Below, piece after piece: positions 12,322-42,499 of a DNA stretch of 64,000 nucleotides. Under the pieces are notes generated by a model. The model saw only the letters and a list, made by a program, of their open reading frames with translations. It had not been told where the DNA came from and did not search any database. This stretch comes from Salvator merianae (lineage: Eukaryota > Chordata > Lepidosauria > Squamata > Teiidae). Made by a program: the position numbers and the translations under genes. Position 1 is the stretch's first letter. The number at the start of each line of letters is the position of its first letter. The stretch spans positions 47,918,743-47,982,742 of the forward strand of contig QVOM02000112.1 of NCBI GenBank assembly GCA_003586115.2, given 5' to 3'.

Positions 12322-13490
12322 GGCCGCGGTCCGACATCGTAAATTTAATCCGCATCGGAAGAGGACAAGGACTGAATTCGTCTTCTGGTCGTTCCCACAG
12401 TTACAGTTTAACACGGACTCAATTCATACCTGCTCGGTCCCACACTGATATTTCCTGTGCTTGGCACAGAGAAACAGTACCTTTTCTGCCTCCACCCCTT
12501 GCCAAATTCCCCTCCCCGTGCAGTCAGTGATTGGCTGCAGTCCCAACGTTCAAATCTTGACATCACGGGGCGGGAAAGTCAAGCTCTGCTCTCCGTATGT
12601 CCCCGCTGCTGCCTCAGAACATGGATTCACTTGACAGCGTTATTAGTCATTCGCCATTTGCTCCTTCTCCCCCCACAGCCTCTGTCTACACAAGCAGAAC
12701 TTCAAGACTATGTGTACTACACAATTAAGCTTTTTAAAGGGCTGATGGTGATTTCTGCTCCCTTGCAAGTGCACTTTAACGCAAATGCGCAATTTAAAAG
12801 TACCGCAAAAGCAGGGAGAGGTCCATAACAAAGGGAAAAAGTGGGGAGGGAACGTGGGGGGGCTCTACTATCTTGACAGTGCTGTTCATCGCCAGCAAAT
12901 GGACTCTGCCTCATCTTCTCCCAAGACATCTGCAGCGGCATGTGTCCCCACGGTGTAGCTGTGTGCTGCCAACGGCAAAACTCATCTTGAGCGGGTTCTT
13001 TGTTGGGGCAAGAGGACTGCAACCCCAAACAGGCGCAGTTTATTTTTTGCTTTAAAGAGCAGACGGAAGTGGAGGAAGCCTTTAATTTCTTCCTGGCAGT
13101 GTCAAATGGGGGATAAAGAAAGAGAAAGCTTAGCCAAGTAAAAAGGAGGACAGTTTCTTTCCCTCTGGCAGCGATGGAAGGGGGGATAACGGAGGCAGAG
13201 GAAACTACTGCGCTTCCTGCCCACCCACAAAGTCTGTCATTGGACGGCACAAAATGGGGATCCCTCCCTCTGCACGCCCACAAAAAACTACAGTCCCTCC
13301 CAAGCAGTCTCCTTCCCCGTTCCCACATCACAAAGTAAAGTGCGCTAACGATCTGGAACGGCTTGAGACTTCATTAAGTCCGCATTTCGCCGATATAGTC
13401 CAAAAAAATTTCGGAATGGCAAGATCATGTCGGGACAGCGGGAACTAAGACGGCCTGTAAACTGATTAAATGCCGTGTCGGAACGCGGCC
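12322..13490. mobile_element. 1.17-kb non-autonomous DNA transposon with GGCCGCG termini
   Basis: Left end GGCCGCGGTCCGACATCG and right end (reverse complement) GGCCGCGTTCCGACACGG match at 14 of the first 15 positions. Both are followed by a similar ATTTAAT stretch. The flanking trinucleotide GAA occurs on both sides (12,319-12,321 and 13,491-13,493), a possible 3-bp duplication of PIF/Harbinger or CACTA type. The internal minus-strand frame at 12,717-13,331 (204 codons) shows no transposase motif. Higher CpG than its surroundings suggests a fairly young copy. Confidence 0.55.
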
Positions 13491-14550
13491 GAAGTCTGGA
13501 AATGACATGGCAGGGACATGACAGTACTCCTTCCTTAGGTAAGTTCCTTGAACTCCCTGGGTGACCCTATGGAAGAGATACTTTGTAAATGAGCTATGAT
13601 CATTTCCTGTAATAATAAATATCATGCCATCAAATATTTTGGTTTTGTAGAAATGAAAATAAAAATATTGAAAAGATGGCACGACTCCTTTAGAGGAATG
13701 AAATTAGTATCTAATTCCTAGCTTTTGAGTGACGTTTGTATCTAAGGGCCAATTTATCCTGTATCTTTAAAATATTGCATTAATTCATTTGTAGCAATGT
13801 TTCATTAAAGACAAAACACTTGAAAATATGCAATGTTATCGATATGCTGAAAAATAGTTATACCCACTATGTTTTTTCATTACCTGAACAAAGAGAAAAA
13901 AAGCATTTCATTGTGAAAAGAAAATTATACTTTATGTCAAATTAGTATCTTTAAAGATCCTTATGTTTGACAGAGATGATTTAGCAACTGAAATCACCAT
14001 CAGAAATATCTGTATTTCCATATGTTACTGTCTAAAACGGTTTAAATCCTGAGTTGAAACAACTGCCAAAAACATTTTGGATAATTTGAGCTGTGTGATG
14101 CAATAAGAGCACCTATGAAGTAATGGCCTTCCATTGCTAAGTCATAGATGAGCATTTCAAAATAACTGTTGTTAGGTCCCTAATCTGGTTTGCTCCAGCA
14201 GTTAAGAACAAAGAAACATGGTTTTATTGTAATTCAGTTCCTAACAGTGTCAAAGATTAGCTTCAGACACTTACAGTTCAACTCTAGTTTCCTGTGACTA
14301 TATATAGGGAATAGACTGCAGTAACAAGTATGTAAAGGTACGTTAAAAAATGTTATAAAAAGCTTTGTCCCTCTGAATTAAACTCGCACGTGAATTAAAC
14401 CAAAGCATTATTTAGACACATAGAACACCATCCTAAGAGTATAAGGCTGCTACCCTCCCATCGTTTGACCTTGAACTCTAAATTGGGTCAGGAGCCCTCC
14501 TTCCAAGCGGGAAAATGAGTAAGGCCCATTTAACTTCCCAGGAGGAGTCA
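13491..14550. other. Intergenic sequence upstream of DDX3X CpG island
   Basis: AT-rich and repeat-poor, leading into the CpG island; no gene or transposon recognised. Confidence 0.45.
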
Positions 14551-15079
14551 AAGCATATTTTTTCTCGACGCTTCATTTCCTCTTCAATTTTTGCAACAAC
14601 TCAATTCGTTTCCTGGCGAGGCGGCGACAATGACCACCTTTCAACGACCAAGCACAACAACAGGAAAAAGGAATAAAACCAAATACGGCCACTTCCTAGA
14701 ATTCCTTATGATTTCGAATACATAAGCAAAGGCCAAGCGCGTCTCTTTTGTTGAGAGACTAGGGCGTGCGCGCGGGACCGCTGCCACGAGGACATGAGCT
14801 TCTTGTCACTTGCACAGGTTGCCAGGCTACCTCTCTAAGTCACACACACAAGATAAAAGCGAGTCATGCCACGCCTGCGCGACATTGTCGCGCACTCTCA
14901 ATCTGCTTCTCCTCCATGGGATTTTAGACCGCAGCCTAGCCCTTTCCTGCCCCCTCATTACACCACCCCAAAGACTGCTCTCTACACACAACTTAAAATG
15001 GCGGCTAGACTAAATAGGTTCACTCATGTGACCTAGGTGACGCTTTCTGTTTCCAACGACGGATTTCATTGGACAGAAA

Positions 15080-15089
15080 TCTCGCGAGA
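15080..15089. promoter_or_regulatory. TCTCGCGAGA palindromic CpG-island promoter element
   Basis: A perfect 10-bp TCTCGCGAGA palindrome lies about 400 bp upstream of the inferred start. In vertebrates this motif is a known CpG-island promoter element bound by BANP. An inverted CCAAT (ATTGG, 15,068-15,072) sits just upstream of it. Confidence 0.7.
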
Positions 15090-15440
15090 TCATGAAGCAA
15101 ACGCGGCGGAGGAGGGTTAAGTCCTCAGAACCTTTACGAAAGGAAAACGGGAGGGGGAGACAGGCGGGGGGGATAGGAAAGACCTCGCGTGAATAAGGGT
15201 GTAAACATTGTGTAGGAAAGCCTCGCGATAACACAGCCTCCAGAATTGGGAGGAGTCCACAGCCCTGTCCTAGTTCTCGCGGTAGCCTTGGGATTTCTTT
15301 GCCCTCCCCCCACCTCTTTATGCGGAGCGGAGAGTTCTCCCCGCGATACCTTTCGCTGCAAGCAGAGGTGGGGGGAGGGGATCGAGAGGAGGAAGAAGGG
15401 GCGTGGTTTACGCGTTGAAGTAAGCACGGCGCCTGCGAGG

Positions 15441-15460
15441 GGGCGGAGGAATATATAAAG
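15441..15460 (+). promoter_or_regulatory. GC box plus TATA-like core promoter of DDX3X
   Basis: GGGCGGAG at 15,441-15,448 is followed directly by ATATATAAAG at 15,451-15,460. A start about 25-30 bp downstream (near 15,482-15,490) would give a 5'UTR of roughly 130 nt before the ATG at 15,615. The start site itself is inferred. Confidence 0.65.
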
Positions 15461-15484
15461 GATTGGGTTGGAGCGGGGGGGTTT

Positions 15485-15614
15485 CAGTTAGAGAAGCGAT
15501 TCCGAAGGAGAGGCAGGAGCAGTGGCTGCAGTGGTCCCCGCCGAGGCTAGTTCTACGTCTGGTGAATTCGAATTTCTCTACACGGAGCGGGCTCTCCCGA
15601 GACGATCTCTCGTT
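15485..15614 (+). other. DDX3X: DDX3X 5'UTR (inferred)
   Basis: Purine-rich leader between the TATA-like box and the ATG. It has no upstream ATG in the DDX3X frame. That frame is open from 15,492 (after a TAG at 15,489-15,491) to the ATG, about 41 codons. Confidence 0.6.
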
Positions 15615-33627
<18,013 letters not shown>

Positions 33628-34137
33628 TCTGCTTGCTGCAGACTCTTACCAAACAAGCTAATATGGAAACCACATGTAACTTAGCCAGACTATACCTTGT
33701 GTAGCTTCAAGAACTCGCAGTACATTACCAGCTGTGATTCTCCACTGAATTTTTTTTAAGGGAGCTCAAGGTCACAAGAAGAAGGAAAGGAACAGAAGCC
33801 CTACTTTGAAGAAGGTTTAAAGACTCCATTGTAGTCAGGATTAACTCCCCACCCCCACTCCCAGACTGTATTTATAATTTTGTGACTGAGGATCATTTGT
33901 TAATGTACTGTGCCTTTAACTTTAGACAACTTTTTATTTTGATGTCCTGTTGGCTCAGTAATGCCCAAGGTTATCAATTGTCTTGACAAAATTACTGAAC
34001 TTGGGCTTTAAAAAAAAATCAAACCTTGGCACTCAGGTGTGATACAACTTACAGGAATCATTGGTTCATCCACTTTATACTACAAAAAACTTGTGCGGTG
34101 GCCTGCATTAGGGCTTTGATACTCAGATTTGAAAAAC

Positions 34138-34143
34138 AATAAA
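34138..34143 (+). terminator. Proximal AATAAA polyadenylation signal of DDX3X
   Basis: AATAAA (in CAATAAAACATC) about 510 nt after the stop codon. It could give a short-3'UTR transcript. Use is inferred. Confidence 0.45.
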
Positions 34144-36010
34144 ACATCTTGAAGCATATCAATGGAATTAGTTTCTAATGTGGCAAAACTGTACTAAGTT
34201 AAAGTTGATTTGCTCACTCTATCCTGGATAGGTACTTAGAACCTGATAGTCTTTAATAAGCCATTCCAGTTATGATGAGGAAGTGATGTATGGATGCATG
34301 CATACAAGCACTGTACTAAAGTTAATGCAAGTAAACACAGCAATTCCAGTGTTTAGGCAGATCATTTATGTGAGCTAGTCAAATGGAGGCAGAATGTTAC
34401 AGAGAATGTTTAAAGGTCTGAATTTGAAATAGTTTTTAGGAGAATTCATCTACTTGGACTTCTCAAAATTGCCTGCCATATAAAATTGAAATGGTAGAAT
34501 GGCTGACCACAACAGTGATGGGTCCACCTTTTTAAGGGCCTGACTGGATTTTTTGGTCTTAACGCATGCTAGTGTTGATGTTTTTTGGTCAAGGGGGAAT
34601 GAACAGGAAGAATTATGCAGCAGGCTTTATTTTAATGCAGATTCACATTACTCTGTTCAAGCTGCGTTGAAGTGTTAACTGGCTTACCGTAGACTTGTAA
34701 AATGGCTCCAGAAGAGTTACAAATTCTGAGATCACAAAGGTTGGAATGTACATAACTGCACAAGGTTTCAATTCTGCTATCAAGTGCAGTTTTAGTCAGT
34801 TTTAGTTGCATAGGTTTCCATTGTATTTAGTCTGTTATTCTGAATCTGGCCAAAGATAAGTATTTCCAACAGTAAAATGCCTCTGCCACTTAGTTTCTCT
34901 GAGCTAAGTCTGTGGCCGGAGCTCTTACCAACTCTTAGTTTAAGTGGCATAGGATAACAGCAAAATCTCCTAAAGTGCAATAGATCTTTTCAAGTGTATT
35001 GTGCCTTGTTCTAAACTTTAAGTAGGTGCACTTGACAGTATTTGAGGTCATTTGTTATGGTGCTATTTCAATTAGTCTAGATTTAGGCCCTTGTACATTT
35101 TGCCCATAACTTTTTACAAAATACTTCTTTTATTGCACATTCAGAGAATTTTATATGTCTTGTGTGCGTGTCCTTAACTTCCAATCTTATTTTGTCTCTT
35201 GGGAGACTGAACGCAGCTTGTCTAAGGAGAAGGAACTAGATTCTAAAACTGGGACCATGGGAATAATGGTTGGGAAGAAAACTATTTGCACACGACAGAT
35301 TTCTAGATACTTTTTGCTGCTAGTTTTGTGTAATATTTATTGAACATTTTTGACAAATATTTATTTTTGTAAGCCTAAAAGTGATTCTTTGAAAGTTTAA
35401 AGAAACTTGACCAAAAGACAGTACAAAAACACTGGCACTTGAATGTTGAATGTCACCGTATGCGTGAAATTATATATTTCGGGGTAGTGTGAGCTTTTAA
35501 TGTTAAGTCATATTAAACTCTTAAGTCAAATTAAGCAGACCCGGCATTGGCAGTGTAGCCATAACTTTCTGATAGTAAAACAAAAATTGGCAACTTTAAA
35601 ATTGAACATGCCAAGGTTTTGATACACTTGTCTTAAGATATTAATGAAACACTTCAAAACACTGATGTGAAGTGTCCAGATTCTCAGATGTTTGTTGCGT
35701 GAGTTTTTTTGTTTAGTTGTGTGGTTTTTTTTTTCCAGTGAATGTCTGGCACATTGCAATCCTCAAAACATGTGGTTATCTTTGTTGTATTGGCATAATC
35801 AGTGACTTGTACATTCAGCAATAGTGTTTTAGCAAGTTTTACAGCCAGCAATATATTTCAGTTCAGATACGGATTCAATCATATGCAAGGGATGGGTTTA
35901 AACTTGCTGAGTGTAAAGATTTGAACTTCAAGTCACTGTAGGTTTAGTAATAGCTTATTGTATTAGTTTAGATGCTAGCACTGCATGTGCTGTGCATTAC
36001 TCTTGATTTT

Positions 36011-36021
36011 AATAAAATAAA
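36011..36021 (+). terminator. Distal tandem AATAAA polyadenylation signals of DDX3X
   Basis: Two overlapping AATAAA hexamers (AATAAAATAAA), followed by GT/T-rich sequence at 36,040-36,075 that could be the downstream element. This is probably the main 3' end. Confidence 0.65.
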
Positions 36022-36841
36022 AAGTTGAAATGCACTCTTAGTAGTACTGTGTATTTTGTTCATTTTTTTGTTAAGTTACAGGTTGAAGAGATAATCCAGA
36101 TTTTTAGATTGCAGAAGTTATTTTGTGGATTAATCTTTCCCATGTTTACAATAACCAACATTTTCACACAGATGGATAGGCTAGTCTGTATTAGAACATC
36201 CCAAGTGGAGCTTTTGTATTACAAGCAGGTAGTTTATCATGAAATGATGTGTTGTAGCTTATACTGCCTTGTTTCTTAAAACCCACCTAATCATGCTCCT
36301 TAAGGGAGGCCGTTAACACTCCAAATCACTTAACTAGTTTCTTCCAAAGATTATTTCTACATCTCCAAGTATCTTAGATGACAGCTCAACTGCTTTTACG
36401 CCTTTAGCTTTTTCTTTAAGTGGCTTTATTGTGCCCTGGAGTTCTGTACTTGACAAAACCTGCATTTATCTTGGATGTGAATGTTGTTATGCACTGTTCA
36501 AGATTTGGCTGATCTTTTTCTGCTTGGACAAACATGGGACTCCCCCTCCAAGCACAATAGCAGTCTAGCCTGCTGATACCTGAAATTTTTTTCTGTAATC
36601 TTCACAAAACAAGTAGGCATGTGGTCTCATCTCTACCCTAGCATCTTGCTACAACTCTCAGCAGCTGTTACTCAACACTGCAGTTTGCTTTGTAACACCA
36701 GCATCCAGAGTGCAGCAGTTCCAAACTGACTTAGAACAAAAAGAAGCTACTCCAGTTGTTTAGGAAATGTGGTTTCCATTAGGTCTAAGCTGACACTTTA
36801 TCTCAAATAAACCAGAAGGAAAATATGTTGTAAAAAAAAAA

Positions 36842-36977
36842 AGGAAGGCCACATCTCTTTAAAGATTTTGAAAGGTTGGATGGATATCTGTCTGGGATGC
36901 TTTAGTGAATCCTGCACTGAGCAGGGGGTTGGACTCGATGACCCTGGAGGTCCCTTCCAACTCTATGATTCTGTGAA
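36842..36977 (+). mobile_element. CR1 LINE 3' end
   Basis: Contains TTTAGTGAATCCTGCACTGA, GTTGGACTCGATGACCCTGG and the CR1 terminus AACTCTATGATTCTGTG. A 5'-truncated copy about 800 bp beyond the DDX3X poly(A) signal. Confidence 0.85.
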
Positions 36978-39900
36978 TAGTTGCGGAGGCTTCGTCTCCA
37001 CTGCAGGGCTGTGAATGCCCAACTCACACTCTGGGTAGTTCATACTCACTATTTCCCTGTGAAGGCATCTGGAGAGAGGCGCCTGTGTCCCTGAGACACA
37101 GAAAGGGTGTCTTAAGGTCTAGGTGCAAGAATTGACTTTGAAGTTAACTGCCTTGCGGCCTTAGCCTTCCAGTTCTGTGTGGTCTTAATAAGCGCCAAGG
37201 TGATTGAAGGGGCCGTCCACACCTGTGAATGGAGGCAGACTACTCAATTCTGTTTACCTCATGGCTTTGACTTAGCGGGTTGATGTTGTTAAAAATGCCA
37301 CATTGTTCTGAATAGGAAAACTTTTTAAAACTTCAAGTCATGAAGACTTTGGGTAACAGATCTTTAGCTTCATGGTAGGCTGGGGGCATCCTTCCCTTTC
37401 ATGAACCCCATTTTGGAGGTCCTGGGTTCAGAGAAAAGCATTTGTACGGCAGGCTCTTGTTAGCCATGTTGTCGTTAACAGTTGCTTTGAGCTAAGACCA
37501 CAAAATGGTGTGCGTGAACGGGGAAAATGTCCCCAAACAGCCCCTCAGACAGCACAACATTTGGACCCTTTGTAGATCTCAGTAATTTATTTTTTTTACA
37601 GTCTCTTCTGAATGAAGATACTTAACTTGACTTTCATGTTTTTTTGGAAACTTTAAGTATCCAGATGTTTTGTTGCTCAGATGACATAACTGAGAGTTGT
37701 ACCCCTTCCACCCACGTTTTAGAGATCCTAGCTCAAAAAAGTTAGTCAACTGCCCTACCTGTGTGGGCGGGGCCATGGATGAAAACTAATTGGCCCAGGG
37801 CTTTGAAAATGGGTTGGATGATAGAGGAGGAGAGACTGTGGTGCTTGGTAAATTTTTAGTGAGTTTTGAAAGTTTGTCTCTTATTACCAGCAGCAATTGC
37901 ATTTTGGAAGTCCTAAGTCATAAAAAATATGTTATCCTCAAACTAGCCTATTTTGTCAAATGTTTTTCCTACAAAGTAGGGCCCCCAAAACTCGATGAAT
38001 GGAAAAAGATGTTAAAAGTGCATCATATTAATTAATGAAATCTCAACCAAAAAAAGCCAACAGAAACCAAAGCTAAAGCTAGTACGGCTTTCAGGAACAC
38101 CGGAAATATTTTGACAAAGCTAGGATCCTTTGTCAAAAAAGCCTCCATTTGAAAGAGATGCCGTGATTTATAATGCCCTGGTTTGAGCAATGTTGCACTA
38201 TTAATTTCACCAGATCCTACTTTAACATAGCCGATGTCTGGAGAGAAAGTATTTGCTTCTCTCTCGGGGCAGAAAGAATGGCGCAAGAAAACAACCAGAG
38301 GAACAACAAATGGGTCTAAAGCTTGTGTCTGAGGAAGCAACAGTAATGTTGGCTAAAATGGTACATAAAACAGCCACAGAAATTAAAGCTCCATGTGTAC
38401 AAACCAGGATACCGATGCCATTTATTACGTGATCTTTGCCCTGACAGGAATTCTCAGACAAGCCTATCTGAACAGGCTTGCTGCAAGCTAGAATGTAAGG
38501 TAGGAAATCACAAATCAGCTTGATACTTGTGTGGAAAAGTAGGATAAAAGTGTGGGTTTTTTTTAAAAAACAAACCTGACATTTCTAGACCTATAATACA
38601 ATGCATGCCTCAGCTCTGCCCACAGAGGGCCCTACAGTGGCAGCAGCCATACTTTGGGAAACAGCTGGGACTCCTTGTCAGTAATGTAAAGATGCCAAGG
38701 AGAGCCTGGGCTGTCAGCTAAAGGACTTGAAAATCCTGGGCCTCTTGAGTGCAGTCCGTGCTTCAGCGCGCTGCCACTTGGCCTATCCCTAGCCAATATG
38801 CAACTGTGGCATGCATGGTAAAGGCCCAGTTCTCACGCACTGAACTTTTTACACCTTTGAGGAGCACTGAAGTGCTTCCAAGCACACATTCCTTTGGTGT
38901 GGGGTGCTGTGAAGACCTGAGGACTTCAATGCCCTTCCAAGGTACATTGAATGTCCTGGCGAGACATGGCTGAAGTAGAGATATATGCAGTATAATGAGA
39001 GATGTGTAAAATGCTCTTCTTGAACACCACAAAGGAGGGCGGAGCACATGCCTTTTCTGGTCCCTTGGGGGGAAGGTAATGCACCTACCTGTGTACATCT
39101 GCTCCTCAGTTTTTTTGGCTTAGTCCAGGTCTGAGGGGGCAAGGCCAGATGCCATCATATCATCACACTCTATACTTCCAGGCCTATTAGACCTTTTTCC
39201 AGCCTGCTCCTGCTCTTTTGGAAACCAGCACAGGCTGGGAGAAGTCCCAACAGGTCCCCAATAGTACAGTACTGTGATGACATCACATAGGGTGGTATGA
39301 CAGCACCTGGCTCTGCTCCCCTGGCCTGGAGAAGGCCAAAAGACCTTAGAAGCGGCAGTTGTGCACAGGTGATTTATTTTTTACAATCACATTGAGTCTT
39401 GTTAAATCTGCAGCTTATAAATAACCTTGCTCCTGGATAAGGCACACTCAGTTACCTCAAGGAGTGTACACTGGCTGCTCCCAGTGATTTGGAACAGCAT
39501 TTCGCTTACCCCTAGTAAACAGAGCAAAAAACATCTATAAGGTGGCTTGCCTTGCAGCTTCCAGGAAGCAAGAGGAGGGGCACTTACCTGCATACCTCTT
39601 TCTTCCCCCTGCTGTCTAGAACCTGTGCAATGATGGCAAAGCTGCGTTAGATCTGGTGGCATCATGATGACGTCATCAAATCATGACTCACACAGATGTG
39701 TTACTCGCAAGTTGCACAGTTACCTGTGTCCCAACTGCATGACCTTAGAAGCCTTTCCCATGACCCCAGTGTGACCTGTATCCATTATATGCCACATTGA
39801 AGCATCTCAAGAGTGGCTCTGAAGTCACTCTCGAGTGCTCTCTGGTCATTCTTTTCTTGTGCTGCAGGCCAGATATGCCTGTGTACAGTAGCTGTCTTGT

Positions 39901-41504
39901 GAGGAAGGATGCCAGTCTTGGCCACTGTTTGCAGGCACAGCCACACCATAGTACAACTGGGCTGGGAGCAAAGAAGATGGGAAACTGCTTTGGCCAAGGC
40001 TGCGCCAATGAAAGTAGCCCCCGATATCTTTGAAAGCTTTGTGGAGCCATGGCCACGATCGTGTGCTCTGATGGGCCAATTGCAGCTTAGCTTTCTCGCA
40101 CAGGGTGTGCAGCAAAAGGGGAGACAAAGGTGTACATGGAAGCATCCATCCTCCCTCGCCCAGTTCTAGGATGCTGGCAAAGCTCCACAGAAGTCTTTTT
40201 AACAGTTATGGGCCTGTTCTGAGATGGGCAAATGCAAACCTTTGTTACCATGTAGCACAAGTTCATGTATCTTAATGCATGTGCCTTTTGTGCTCATTTT
40301 TGTCTATCCATGCAACAACCATCCACACATAAAAGACTTAACACACTTCTAGTGCATTTGTTCTCCAAGACACATAAAAGAAGCTGCAAGTCAGGCCTGG
40401 ACTGTATTACTCTGACTCTTGCCTCTCCCCATTCTGAACTCCTCCCCAACACTGGTTGTTTGGTCCTCACACCCTGTCAAACTCCTGGCTTTGCACCGCA
40501 GAAAAAGACATCCTCCCTTCCTCCCAGAATTCAGATCTGTAGTTGCCTAGGTTCTTACCAGTGCTTTTGTGCAGGAAAGCAAAATGATTTTTCTGATCTC
40601 CTAGAGCTTCCTGCACAAAAGTTAAAAGAAACCAGAATGGTAGCAACTGGAATCACACATCGCTGCATGTTATTGGTTGGTGTGACTGAGAGGTAGGAGG
40701 AAATGTCTTCTCACTCTCTCCTGGAATGCCCGCTCAGGCCTCTGCAAATCCCACGGTCATGGTCACAGCATGAAAATGAAGTGGATGAAGGTGACGGAAG
40801 CACTTTTGGTGTGCAAAAAAGCAAGCTACAAAAGCGCAGACTACAATTATAATGCATGTTTGCCACAAGATTTCCTCTTAGGCTCATTTTTCTGCAGCAG
40901 AAACTGTTCGGATCCATCTTACAATCTGCATGCAGTGAAACCCTAATACTAATCGTCCTTTGTCTAGGCCCAACCCTCTAAGAAAGCACAAAGTTCACTA
41001 TGGATCAAAGTGTGATTCAGAGAAAGGAAAGCAAGGCTGCCAGTCAGAGCCCTTCGCTCACCTGCCCCTCCTCCATCAGGCAGGTGTGGGAAAGGGTGGT
41101 AACAACCGCTAGGCCGCAGGATCAGACCAAGTCAGGTTGCAAGGAATGGTCCAAAATTCTCTCACCTTGACATCTTTCACAAGGGAATTTAGTTACTCAC
41201 AAATTGCATGCATGTATCTGCACAACAGCATCTGTCCCAAGCATTTTCTTCACCCAAAATAAGGATAATTAATCTCTCAAAGGAGACAGGAGCATCTGTG
41301 CAGTTCTGCTCGTTTCTAAGACGTACACCACAGAGAAAACATGTCGCTCTGTTTGAAGCACCACTTGGAGGGGACGTATATCATTGCATTTCCTATCTTT
41401 TGGGGAAAACCAGTCATCTCAGGGCTGACTACACTTAAGTTGTTTGGCCAGCACTTTTCCTGGGAGATGGCTTAGTCCAAACGTTACTGGTTCGCACAGC
41501 CGAT
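36978..41504. other. Intergenic, unidentified
   Basis: A mix of AT-rich sequence and GC-richer blocks (about 38,590-40,250) that look like old repeats but could not be assigned. No exon structure was seen. Confidence 0.4.
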
Positions 41505-41655
41505 CTTAGCGCACACTTCTTCAGATTTTATGTTATTCTTATCCTTGTTTTAATTTAATTGTGGTAATTTATTGTTATCCATTCTGGGACTAAAGTATAG
41601 GGGCGGAATATAAATTATCTAAATAAAAGAAATGAATGACTGAATGAATGAATAG
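41505..41655 (+). mobile_element. L2/SINE-type 3' tail with (GAAT)n
   Basis: Reads TTGTTATCCATTCTGGGACT, then GGGGCGGAATATAAATTATC, then an AATGAATGA-type simple repeat. This is the 3'-end layout of squamate L2-type elements and their SINEs (GGGCGGNATATAAAT plus a tetranucleotide tail). Confidence 0.45.
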
Positions 41656-41764
41656 CTCCTTCTCTGCCCTTCTAAAACATAAATTTGTATATGACAAAGT
41701 AAACCTACAAAATATGGCAACAAAACAGAGCAACAGAACAGAAAGCATCCAGATATGATATATG

Positions 41765-41955
41765 ATATTGTTCTTGGGTACCACCGAGTTGTGGCCAACT
41801 CTGGTTGACTGCGTGGTTACCTCCCTGCAGTTTTCTTGGCAGAGATACAGAAGTGGTTTGCCATTGCCTATTTTCAGGAAGAGGCTGGGGGGTCAAACTG
41901 GCAACTCTCTGTTTGGCAGGCAGTGTGCTCTGCCACTGAGCTAAAGCCGCTCCAA
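41765..41955. mobile_element. SINE-like dispersed repeat
   Basis: Contains AGTTGTGGCCAACTCTGG, AGTGGTTTGCCATTGCCTAT and GTGCTCTGCCACTGAGCTA. The last resembles a tRNA-like or MIR-like SINE segment repeatedly seen in reptile genomes. The exact family is not assigned. Confidence 0.45.
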
Positions 41956-42051
41956 TGTACAATATAACAGTTGCCAAATAACATGTTAAAGAAATCCAAA
42001 TTTGTAAAACAAATCTCAATGGCAAAAATTGTGATGGAATATGAGAAGAAA

Positions 42052-42310
42052 AATAAAATGAACTTGTGCTCCTTCCATCCTCAGTCTGCTCTGAGAAGAT
42101 TCTCCCTCTGTGACTTGACTTTCTCCTTCACTCAATTTTATTTATTCTTTAAATCCTCCTTTATTCTGCACACCTTCTGGCTGTTTCCTCTCCCTCCCAA
42201 ATGCTACATTCATAATTTGCTGACTCCCACCTTCTTCCTAGCACACAGCCAAAACCAGCCCATTCATGTATGCATGCACACATGCATGCAAGCACATACA
42301 TGTGCACATG
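42052..42310. repeat. Dispersed repeat, copy A of a pair (see 48,055)
   Basis: Shares CTTGTGCTC, ATCCTCAGT, TCTGAGAAG, CTCAATTTTATTT, ACCTTCTGGC and TAATTTGCTGACTCC, in the same order and orientation, with the copy at 48,055-48,330. Followed by an imperfect CATGCA/CACA-rich stretch. Confidence 0.6.
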
Positions 42311-42499
42311 CACACCACATACATGCCACACAGAAAAGCCAGACACATAAAGAGAGAATGAAAGGGCCCACATTGGATACCTTTCTCCCCCCGCTTCTCT
42401 TTCCTCAGACTTTGCACATAAAGAAACAAATTATGTTCTCAACAGAGTTGCTTATGGGCACCCAGCATTAAGAGTGAGGTTATTGCAGGTCACAGCCTT

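Larger units (their letters stand above)
33628..36040 (+). other. DDX3X: DDX3X 3'UTR
   Basis: About 2.4 kb of AT-rich, repeat-free sequence from the TGA to a cluster of polyadenylation signals. The length is similar to long mammalian DDX3X 3'UTRs. It ends before a region where repeats resume (CR1 at about 36,840). Confidence 0.75.

Noticed and set aside
12717..13331. 204-codon minus-strand open frame
   Set aside because: No transposase, zinc-finger or other family motif. It lies inside a TIR element with higher GC, where open frames arise by chance.
41971..42471. 166-codon open frame containing MKGPTLDTFLPPLL, considered as a NYX leader because of MKG
   Set aside because: No donor at the needed phase, not a hydrophobic leader, and it lies within a dispersed repeat with CA-rich simple sequence.
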